DNA of 64,000 nucleotides from Pratylenchus scribneri (lineage: Eukaryota > Nematoda > Chromadorea > Rhabditida > Pratylenchidae): the NCBI GenBank assembly GCA_030063045.1, contig JAQSEB010000002.1, forward strand, positions 1,116,001-1,180,000, in the 5' to 3' direction. The notes under the pieces were generated by a model that worked only from the letters and a program-made list of their open reading frames with translations, searched no databases and was not told the origin of the DNA. Positions within the stretch are counted from its first letter, which is position 1. Each line of letters starts with the position of its first letter. This document shows positions 11,388 through 23,300 of the stretch, piece by piece. A program made the translations under genes and the position numbers.

Positions 11388-14300
11388 GTGTGGGCCATAA
11401 AAATTAAATATTTTATGGCAATTTGAATCGAAATAATTTGTTGAAAGAGGATTTAGAAGGAAAAATACATTTAAAAAATTAATTAAAAATTATTCAAAAA
11501 GGGAAATATGAAAATGGGGAAAATGAATGCGAAAGTAAAGTATGTCCTTTCGAGTGTAATTTACATACAAATTAATCAAAAGAATTAAAGTAATAGTGAA
11601 AAAAAATACAAAATAAATTGGTCCTCACCTTTTGGATAAAATAATTAAAAGCCAAAAAAATTAAAAATTAATTAATTTAATTCTTTTCTAAAAGGTCCTT
11701 TCGCCAAACCAACATTGGCTTGCCCGGATGGCTCGCTGCCAGAATTCAGTTTGCACGGATCCACTTATTGTTGGTCCCATTCGGTATGGAAAACGAAGGG
11801 GCGATAAATTTTGGCTAAAATTTTATTTTTGTCAATTTTATTAGGAAATTAAATTTATAAAAATTAATAAAATTGAAGAATAAAATTAAATATAAATTTA
11901 TTAATTAATTGTTCATTTTCGAATTTCATAAATTTGGCTCTAAACTTTGAATTAAATTGTTTATTTTCAAATATTTTAATAGGTATGCCCCAGTGGAACT
12001 GTTTGCACCGAAGGACAATGTTGCCAAAGTGGAAGTGAGTCATATCATTAAGGGGATTTTTTTTTGGAGTTTGGTTTTTGATCCTAAAAAAATGAACTAT
12101 AAAATCATATTTAAAATGTGCCTTTAAATGGAAATGCCGAATCTAAATTCTCCAAGATATTTTTTTTTGTTCTATGCTTTTTCTTTTTAATTTGCTGTCA
12201 TTTTTCGCTTTTTTTTTCATTTTTGAAGCTTCCAATCCATCAATTCGCAATTGTGATGCCCGAAAACAATGGGAATGTGCCGATGGGCTTTGTGTGCCAA
12301 TTGCCGGCAGATGCGATGGATATGGCGATTGCCGGGACGAGGAAAGGGCCTTCTCAATGGGCACACTGCATCATTCAACCGATGAATTGTATTGTCCAAC
12401 AGGTTGGAGGCAAACAGGAAAAGCCTTATCAATATGGGTTGCCTTATTTTTGTTTCGTGCAATTTTGTAAAAAATTGTCTGTGAGCTTTTGAATGAAAAT
12501 ATTTAGCATTTTTTGTTGGATTTAGCTTTAGAAATTTTAGATGTGCAATTAAATAAAAAATAATAATTAGTTGACCCTAAAGATATGCATAAAATTGAAT
12601 CGCAGAGGCGCAAAATGAAATGGCAAAAAATAAATCATACAGTAGCCAATACACACATATAAATACCATCTCTTTCTTCATTAGTAAATTTCTCCTTTTC
12701 TGATTTTAATAATTCCGCCTGTTCTGATTTTAATAATTCCGCCTGTTTTGATTTTAATAATTCCGCCTGTTCTGATTTTAATAATTTCTCCTTTTCTGAT
12801 TTTAATAATTCCGCCTGTTCTGATTTTAATAATTCCGCCTGTTCTGATTTTAATAATTCCGCCTATTCTGATTTTAATAATTCCGCCTGTTCTGATTTTA
12901 ATAATTCCGCCTGTTCTGATTTTAATAATTCCGCCTGTTCTGATTTTAATAATTTCTCCTTTTCTGATTTTAATAATTCCGCCTGTTCTGATTTTAATAA
13001 TTCCGCCTGTTCTGATTTTAATAATTTCTCCTTTTCTGATTTTAATAATTCCGCCTGTTCTGATTTTAATAATTCCGCCTGTTCTGATTTTAATAATTCC
13101 GCCTGTTCTGATTTTAATAATTCCGCCTGTTCTGATTTTAATAATTCCGCCTGTTCTGATTTTAATAATTCCGCCTGTCCTGATTTTAATAATTCCGCCT
13201 GTTCTGATTTTAATAATTCCGCCTGTTCTGATTTTAATAATTCCGCCTGTTCTGATTTTATTAAATACAAAATTCTCTATTCTAATAAAAATTCAAAATA
13301 AAATGCACCAAAATTTATATAAAAAAATAAATTAAAATTTAAAAATATTCGATCACACAATAAATTCGTTGATCAAAAATTGTCTATTTATTCATTTTCT
13401 ATTCATCTAGTTTTGGTCTTTCCTCGTACCTTCGCCTCCCTTTCCTCTTCATTCAACGCGTCCCCATTTTTCATTCCAAAAATCCATTTTGATGCAGGGC
13501 AAATGCCCTTTTCTCCTTGGCTTTTCCTCCTTTCGGGCCATCGCCTTTCCACCTCCATGGCCACCTGCATGTAGAAATAGCCAGTGCCAATTAGGAGTAA
13601 GAAAGGCCATCGAATGGGCACTGTTTCCTCCCAAAAAATTCGCCGAACAAAAAGCCATCCCACCGCGGAGCCGCCAAGGAAGTAGAAATTTGAATAAAGG
13701 CCAAAAGCGAATGGAACAATTTGGAGCCAGCCGAGAAGGCGACGAAAATTCTGCGCAGAGAGAAAACGTTCCCGGGTTTGACGAATGGCCTGAAGCGAGT
13801 AAAGGGCTTTGGCGATGAATCTGTAACAAAAATTAGAGAAATTAATATTTTAAGAGGGAAATTTGAAGAACGTATTATTAAAGAATCGGGATTTTTAAAA
13901 CTTAAATTTGCCTAATTTAAAATAATAATCTAATTTTTATATCATTCGATTCCACTGAATGAGTAAAATATTTTGGTATTTAAATTTTTGATTTAACTTT
14001 AATGGCTAAAGGGTTATGGCTAAAAATGCGAGCATAAATAAAGCCTCACTTCTCCATCCAAAATAGTGAAATTACTTGAAGAAATATTTCCTTCCTTCTC
14101 TTTTATTTGAGGAAAAGGTTAGCCTCTCCCTCTCTTTGAAATTACTGTATTGCATGCCTGAGGGAATAGTCAAAACCTTCACATTCTCCCTTTCCTCTCT
14201 TTGCTTTTTAGGAAAAGGAGGCGGTGAGCCTCTCTTTGAGATTACTGTAAAGGAAATGATGGCATTTCCCTGCAGTTTTTTGACTATAACTTTATTGCTT

Positions 14301-17300
14301 TTTAAGCTAAACCAAAAAAGTTTGGTATCAAAATGTTCCTCTCATTCAGGCGGATACAATGGAATGAAAATTATTTTAAAAATTATTTTAATTTACTCAA
14401 TTCCTCCTTAATTATTAACAAATAAACTGACTCAATGCACAATTCCAAAATGTTCAGCCCAATCCACACAATATTATGATGGTGAAAACCGTGCCAAAGA
14501 AGCACGAAAGTAAATGAAACACATAGGCCAAACAATTTTCGGGGCAGTGAGAAAGTTGGCCAACAAATTGGCACAAAAATGTATTCCTTGAAGAAGGCGT
14601 ACAATCCACGGTCAAAACCGCGCCAAATTTTCGAATAGAGTGAGACGCGCGAAATGCAAATTGGACCGGCAGGGGGTTGAAGGCCATCGAGCAGGGCAAA
14701 ACATGCGGGCAGCCCAAAAATGACAACATATTTAAGTTGGAAGAAGGCGCCTAAAAGTGTTGGGAATTTCGGTGTATTTATAGGGATTTTGGTGCTTTTA
14801 AGCCATTTTAGGGAAATTCTCTTTTAATAATGGACATAGTTTTGGCCTAATTATAGCGAATAAAGCCTAATAAATAAATATTAAAACAAATTATTATCTA
14901 AATATAATGATAATATTTATAATTTGCCCATAAAATATTAAATTTGTTGAAAATATTTTGTGTTTACAAATCACTTTTTAAAGTCCTATAATTTGACCAA
15001 ATCAGGCTTTTTTAAAATTATTATACTCCGGAAACTAATAAACTTATCATAACATAACGCTAAACTGAATCCCTAGTCCCTCATTTTGTTATGGCCAAAT
15101 TATATGGCCCTCAAAAAAGATTATTTTTCTGCAAAATTTTCTATAATAAATTGAATGTTTTTTATTAAAATAAATAATATATTTTTCTCATTATTCGACT
15201 CACTCAGTTATAGAATAATTAAAGCAGGGAATCAACATTTTTGAGGCCATATAACTTGTCCAAATCAGACTTCTTTAGAATTCCCTAATCCCTACCCCTT
15301 ATTAGCCCCTAATCCGGTGCTGACCTGAACCTAACCCTGATGAGCCCAAATACCTAGTTATGGCCAAGTTATATGACCGCAAAAATATAATATTTGCCAA
15401 ACGAAAGAATTTGGATAAATTAATTATTTTTTGGGTAAATTAATATTTTCCCTTTATTAAAAACAAAAGAATAATTTCCCAATAGATTTTCAATTTATTT
15501 GAATAAAAGCCATCATTGTAAAATGAATACCAAAAAAAATAAATAAAAAAACGTACCCATGGCCATTCCGATGCTCACAAATTGATCCTTGGGTAATCTT
15601 GCCAAAAATTCAGTGTCCAATGAGATCACGCCAAAATACAAAAAATGCAGGCTCAGCTCGCAAAGTGCCCACCAAAATGCGACCCGAACACATTTTCCCA
15701 CCAATTGGGCCCATTCCCTGGGGCGATGCCGCCTTTCGGCCAATTGACGCTCAAAATCGGGGTAAAGGACAATCAACGAGAATAAATAGGGCTGATAGAA
15801 TGTGTAGAAGAGCATCCGACAAAGTCGATGCCAAATTGGTTGTTGAGCGAATATTTCGGCATTTCGTGCCATTTCCAAACAATATGAAATGTAGGAGAGG
15901 AGGGTGTAGGAGACGAACAGAAGCACCAGGAATGGATCACCGGTGATCGAATCCGTCTGATTCATCACAACGTAGAGAAGTGGAATGGCGCTGAGCCAAA
16001 CGATGAATGTGCGTCTGAAAATGAATGGGGGTGAAGATTATAAGGCAATTATCTTAATGGCATCTTTGTGGGAATATGCTAAAGCCCACCGGTGAAATTA
16101 AATTTTTACGGATTGCGAATTTTGAAAAATTACAAAAAATTGCCTGTATATATATTAATTTTGCCGGATTGTGGATTCTCAAAAATTGCTAAAGTTTACT
16201 AGATCCGCCAATAATCTTAAATCTCGCTGTATTCATAATTCTCATCCTCTTTGGTTAAAAATAAAAATTTTTTATTTATTAATTCTAAAAAAGGGTTAGT
16301 TAGTTAAATAAGGAAATTTTTGAAAAATATATCATTTTTTCTTTTCCTTACATAAAATTCATTTTAAAACGTCTCATTTTTCATTTTATTAATATTTTAC
16401 CTTTTTTTCTTCAATTTAATCCTCCATTTATGATTTTGGATTAATTCTTGAATTCATTTTTATCTTTTTTAATTATGGAATCATTCAATTTAAATTTCGA
16501 ATTCGCGAATGATGTTTTTTTCGGGAATTATAAAATAAAAAAATACCTCCTGAATGCTACGGTACATGCAAAAATGAAAATGCCTTGGGCAAGGGAGCAA
16601 AACAGCAAAGGCGCCCCAAAAATCCATCCACTGGCTGCAATCGATGCCATCGTATAAAGTTGGGGCCAAATTGTGTCCGACAAAAACATTGGCAACAAAT
16701 TGAATGCCAGCGAATGTCCAATGAGGAAAGGCAACAATTGAATGGCGAATGGGCTCCATCGGAACCATTCCCAATTGGTTTGATCCTTGAAACGGCGACC
16801 GAACAGTGGCAAATCGAAAAGTGAGCCGGCGGATGGATGAAGTCCCATTCGACGAAATTCCCAATGCCGACTGGCCTGCCAAACTGCCCACCAACCATAG
16901 GCCATTGTGGCAAATGTGACCGCCCAACACAGGGCCATTTCCCATTTTGGCAGTGGAGGATAGGCGAAAAGGGGTGGCCGAGAATGAGACGGTGGCGGGG
17001 GATGGCCATTCCTTTGCCCAAATTGGCCATCTCCATTTTGCTGATGGTGATTTTGCCGATTTTCCTTTGAATTGGTATCACCTCCACCAGTGGAGCGACG
17101 CATTTTCTTTGGCTTTAAATTAAATTAAAATTGCTAATTTTTAGGTAAATTTGAATAAAAAGAGTCAAATTTCCCATTGGAAATAAAAAAATGTGAATAA
17201 ATTTTAACGATTTTTGGACATATAAATCTGGGGAAAAGGGCAGATTGGAAAGCATTTTTGTGGGGCTCGCGAAAAGCTCACCAAAATGACCGCTTGGCTG

Positions 17301-20300
17301 AGATTGTAGCATTTTTGAAGGGGAAATTTATACATGGAAAAAAGAGGAGAAACTGGATGTGCGCGAAGAGACGACCTTCATCGGCCCATTTTATGTGTTT
17401 TGTGTGAAGTGCCCTTGGGGGAGAGAGAAAGAGTTGGATTGATTTTGGGCGCAATTTTGGACGATCAATTCCTTCAATAAAATTCGCGCAATGGTCGAAA
17501 TTGTGGCTCCGCGCATTTTAGGGGATTCAGCTAATAAGCGTTAAAAGTTAAAAGACAAATGTTGGATGGGAAAGAATTTAAATATTTTAACAATTTAGTA
17601 AATTATTTCTAGTAATTTTGGCAAAGAAAAATTGGAAGAAGAAATAAAAATTTCTAACTAAAATTTTGGGATTTTCCAAGGGAAGGATGAGAAAACAATG
17701 AAAGAATTTATAAAATTAAAAAAAAATATTAATCAAAATTCCAGGAAATGAGAAGCGTTCAATTGGGCCAGACATCCAATTGGAAGGATGCCCTGTGGGC
17801 GGTTTTCGATGCCGTGAGGATGGAGCATGCATTCGGGGCCAACAAGTCTGCGATCATCATTATGATTGCCGCGATGGCTCCGATGAACTCAGATGCGGTA
17901 ATATTAGAACCAGGCCAAGATAAAAATTCTATTTTAATTAAATTTAAATTAATCGTCGAATTATTTGTATTTTTTAATGGAAATTTCCCACTAACTTAAT
18001 TGGATTCGATAATATCTTACCCGAAAAAATTGATAAATTGACTCTGGACAATAAATTATGTAAATTAGCCCTTAATTAAATGAGATTATCCTTCAAAAAT
18101 CCATACTCCAAAGAATGGGGATTATTCATTTTCGCCTACTAATTTTCCTAAAAAATTTACTTAATTCTACCCAAATTTTCTCAAATCAAGATAAATGAGT
18201 GTCCCTAGACCTAAATTATTTTAATTTCCCACAAAATTGACTTTATTCTGCCAAAACATTCTCTTACTTAAACCAATGTGTCTAGAAAAGAAAAGTCTAT
18301 GGTAAAATTTATTGAGCTAACCTTCAGGCTAATTTCAAATTTTCCTTTCCAAATTGAATCATTCCCCTTCTTTGCTGATTAGACTATTTTGTGAATGCCC
18401 AAATGCGAGAGGAAGCAAAACAACTGCAATCGAGAAGGCCAACTACCACCACCGTCCATCAACAGGACAATCAACCGGCACAATGTGGGGTTGAACAAAT
18501 CCGATGCCCGGATTTGCCATTCACCCATTGTATTCATTACTCGAAATTGTGCGATGGAATTGACGATTGCGGGGATGGAAGTGACGAAAGAGGATGCAAC
18601 ACAAATTTGTTGGGCACAACACCGACAACCGTAATTATCCATTAATTAAAATTGGCACCATTTTCCTTGTTGACAGTGTGGTCCGGGCGAATTCCAATGC
18701 AATGGCAGCACTTTTTGCATTCCCGGTGCGAATCGTTGCGATCGGCACTATGATTGCCGGGATGGATCCGATGAGTTGGATTGTGGTGGGTTAAAATTCC
18801 ATTTTTGAATCCATTGTTACGATATTTTGGATCGATTGGAATAGGAAACATTTCAGTTTACCCGGTCCATTCTTTGTTTATCAGCTCATCGAGGCAAAAG
18901 CCAATCTGCGAAAGCGATAGACCTTTTGAAAGACCAAAGTGTCTTTTACATTGAGGCTTTTAACTTAATTTTAAAATTAAAATAATTTATACATATGCCT
19001 TTAATTACTTAAAATGTACGAATTTTTGGAGGAACACGGTATTACAAGTTTCCTAAAAATTAGTCATCCATTTTTAGAAAACATTTAGGGCTTTTAAATG
19101 GCATATCGCCTTCGCAAATAGGTTGCTTCCTTGCTTATTGCGCTTTGCCCAAAAGAGAAGCCAGATATTGAAATGGCAGTTATTGAAACATCTGCAGATT
19201 TTGGATAGCCATAAAACATCCCAATTTTTTGCCTCAAATTTTTCCCACTCATTTTAATGAATCCATTCCTCATTAGATTATTTCCGAGAGGCGGAGGAAA
19301 GGCGTCGAAAGGAATTGGAGGAGGCTAATCGACTCAAACAATGGCAACAAAGACAGGAAGAAGAGGAGGCCAAATTGAAGCAGCAGGCCAGGGAACGTGA
19401 ACAACAAGTCCGTTTTCTTGTTTTTTGGACATTTTTAATTAGTTCATTTTCTTTGATAAATTTGTGAATAACAAAAAGATTACGCCTAATTTATTTAATT
19501 AAGGCATTTCATTTGAGGGAAGAGAGTCAATCCTTTATTTATTGAGGGGTTTTAAAAGCTTTTGGTTTAGGAATAAAGTTTATTTTTCAATCATGAAAAG
19601 CTTAAAAATATTCAAATAAATTTTGGCCATTTTCTACAATTTGGCAACTATTTTAATCCACAATTTTTAGGAACAAAAAGCGGCAAAAGAAGCGGCGGAA
19701 GAATGCCACCAAAAACAGGATTTCCATTGCCCTCAAACTGACCAATGTTTGCCACGGATCCAAGTGTGCGATGGACGACCGGATTGCGCGGATGGAGCCG
19801 ATGAACGAAACTGTGATGGTCAGTAGAGAGCGATGTTTTTTGAAGGGGTGAAAGCGAATCGGATTTCTTTCTAGACTAGTTCCAAGATCGAAATGAATGT
19901 TTTTAAATAGAAATCAATGCCCTTTAATTTGGCCTAATCGGGTGCTTTGGGGCATATTCTCTAAAGTCCTTTAAACTGAATTAAAACATTTTAAACTTTT
20001 TTGAGGCGATGTAAAGTGAACAATGCGAACACAAAATATTACAAGGTCTCAAGTATCATTGAAAAATCCATTCCCTTGAGGGAACAATTGGACGGACAGC
20101 TGTTTTGGCAAAATGAGGGGAATGGGTGGAGGATGTTCCTCCCTCCAAAACAATGCCCCCCCCCCCCCCACACTTCCCATTCTTAAGTTCTAACAATATT
20201 TTTTGAGCGGATTAGCAGCTTTTCCTTCCAATTTAGCACCAGTCGCCCTTTTGTTCCCTCCACATGCTCTTTTGCAAGAAGTTCTCGCCCCCACTGGGAT

Positions 20301-23300
20301 ACAACATTTATAAAGAATGGAATGGATTTGTGAAGGAGGTGGGAAGAATGGGACCAAAGAGGATCCATGATCCTTTTCTCAGCTTCCACCACCGCAGTCT
20401 GATCCATTTGTGCACCTTTTCATTGTGTTCTTGGTTGGTTGGTAGCAAATCGAAGAAAAGAACATTTTTATCACACATATCCGTATCCGCTCTTCCTCTT
20501 TCCAAGCATGCTTCTTCTTCTTTAAATATTCCTCCCCGTCCATTTATCATCTTTCTTTCCTTTTTGCAAAAAAATTGTTTCAAACTTCAAAGAGCAATTC
20601 CTCCCATTTCCCCTATAATCTGCCAGCCGCTACAACGCACATTCCACGATCAAATTCCTTGTCTGTGTGTGCGTGTTTTTTCCATATAGATCAGCAAAAA
20701 ATGGCTAAAAGCCTGGTGCAGGGCCACCGATCTGATTTCTTCCTCCCATTTTCACATCCACACTTTTCCTTACTTTCATATTTTTCGCAACATTTTTCCC
20801 AGAAGGGTTCTTTCTTTGTTCACAGAAACGAAATTACTTTCCTACCAACAAATTTACTCACAAATGGGCCCTTTGCTAAAATGCTCGAAGCCTCGATCAT
20901 AAAATGTGGCCTCTCTGTAGGTTGATATCCGGTTATTCCATGCTTAAAATTAATTCCGCCTATTTTCCAGAAAGTTTAATCTAAGTTTTTCGGAAAGAAT
21001 GCAACAAATTTGATTTCCATTTTTTGTTTCTTTTTTTATCAATATTAGCTCATCCATAAAGAAACATTTTTGTGATGAGCCATTTCCTCTCTGAATCATA
21101 TAAAATTTCCCATATTTTTTCATGTTTTTGTTTTTCCTCATATTCATCATTTTGATTCTCTCCAGCCAGACAAAAATTGCATTTTCCCCATTGGCCAAAT
21201 TCTCATATAGGGCACTAAATATGTGCATTTGCATATTCCCAGAATCAAAATTAACTAAGCTTTTTTTTAGAAGCTTCCAACCACAATCAGAGCCTCATCC
21301 TCCCCTAATTTTTCTTTGGTCCATTGGTTTTAAAATGCGCGCCACCGAGATGTGGATGGGGAAAATGTGTGCAACAGAGAATTGTGGGAGGAGGGAAATT
21401 AGTCGATCGGAGCATCAACAAGGCGGGAGAAGTCCCAGAAACGGGTTTGATCCATCCCCAAAAATGTGTGGGGAATTGGGGGCCGTCTGTTGCCTTTGTC
21501 TCCCCCCAATTCTCCTTCCTTCCAGCCGCCTATCTTTTCTTTCCTTCCCCCTTTTTGCGATGGTGTCAAACCGCTATAATTGAATGAAAGGCAGCAACGG
21601 ACTCCTTATTTCGGTGGAAATGAAACCAATTCCCCTACAACAGCAGCAATACTAATAAAAGTGAAGGAGCAATACAAGACAATTTAGACGGCCCAAGGGC
21701 ACATTCAGAGAATGCGCGACTTTCTTCCTCCCTTTTTTTGTTCACACCTTTAACAACTTAATAGGACATCAAAATGATCAGCTAATTTTCTTGATCAATG
21801 AATTTTCCCTATAAATTTATTCATTTTATTCATATGAGAAATTTTGTTAATTCATTACAGAATTGAGAAAATGTTAAAATCGCAATAAACACTATCCCCA
21901 TTTTTGCGCTCGCATCATTTATTATTTTTCAATAATTTTTTTACTACTACATTCCCAACCAATTCCTTCCTCGCCATCTAAATCACCCAAATTGATCAGT
22001 GCGAAAATTGGGGTTGCTGGACAGTTTAATAATATTAAAAAGGAAGGAGTAAAGATGGACGATTTGAAGGAAATGTGGAATCGCGCAAATGACCCTCCCA
22101 CAATTCCCCCAGCGGAACCTTCCTGGGGAAAGAAGATGAATTGGTTAAACAATTTTGGGCAGAATGGGGTGGGGAAGATGGAGGGCAAAGAATAACCACA
22201 ATCGAGATTGGTAACAAAATTTAGTGTGTGGAAAAATTGGTGAATAAGGCATTAAAATGCGCGAAAATGGTTTCGTTGATTTTGGGCCCAAAGATATTCG
22301 GATTAGGATTAAAAAACCGATACTGAGTAACAATCATATTATTCCTTTTTAAATTAAACAATTGCCCTCAAGGGTTGCATTTTACATTCATTGTTTTTCG
22401 CGCTTCACTTATCTTCCGCAATTTTCGAAAATTCTTTTAAATTTTTAACCCCACCCCCACTTCCACCCCTATCTTTAACCGCAATCCAATAAGGGTGGGC
22501 CGCACATAAATTACCGTCTTCTGCGATTGCGCGTCGTCGTTTTCCCGATAAACGAGTCATCAATTCCGCGTGAATGCTCCACGCACTCTAAAGGGATACA
22601 GAGGGAGAGGATCCGATCAGTTTCCTCCAAGAGAATTGAACAAACCAAATAGAATTACTACCTTTTAACAATTTCAGTTTCAGCCTTCAACTCAATAAAA
22701 ATTAGTGCCAAAGCCAAGGCCAAATAATGCGCGGGTGGTCGGTCCATTTCCCTCAAAAATTCATTCAAAATATAACCGATCAAATAAAAATGACAAAAAA
22801 AGTTTAACTAACATAAATATACATATAATTGTAAATTCCGGATTCCGTATGTTCTGATTTGTAATTGTAATTAGGGTTGCGCTCCCGTCCCCGCGGGGGT
22901 CACTCCCGACGGGGGCCCCCGCGGGGGTTTGAGTTTCACCCCCGTCCCACCCCCGAAGGTCCACCCCCGATCACTCCCGCCCCCCGAACCTCCACCCCCG
23001 CGGGGGTACGGGGGTGAACATATACCCCATATTATTGGATTTTTCAAGGAAAATGCAATATGAAAGGAAATTTTTAGCAGATTTTTGTAGGATTTTTAAA
23101 TTTTCATTAAGAATTTTTCGCTGCGCGGCCATTTTTGGTTAATTTTTTCGCTGCGCGGCTCTTGATAATCTTCTGTTATGGATAATAGACCCCACAAAAT
23201 CACTTTCTATGGTTAATTTAGGGTGCTAATCAAGAATCTGACATCCTTATAATCATATCATGCCATATTGAAGATTTATATAAGACTTTCCGGCAAAAAA

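Noticed and set aside
12748..13335. 195-codon ORF and its 135-codon antisense
   Set aside because: Both are translations of the 24-bp satellite.
21992..22195. 67-codon plus ORF with [19 protein letters not shown]
   Set aside because: Looks mildly coding but has no partner exon or recognised family, and the opposite strand is also open. Left as a note under the intron overview.
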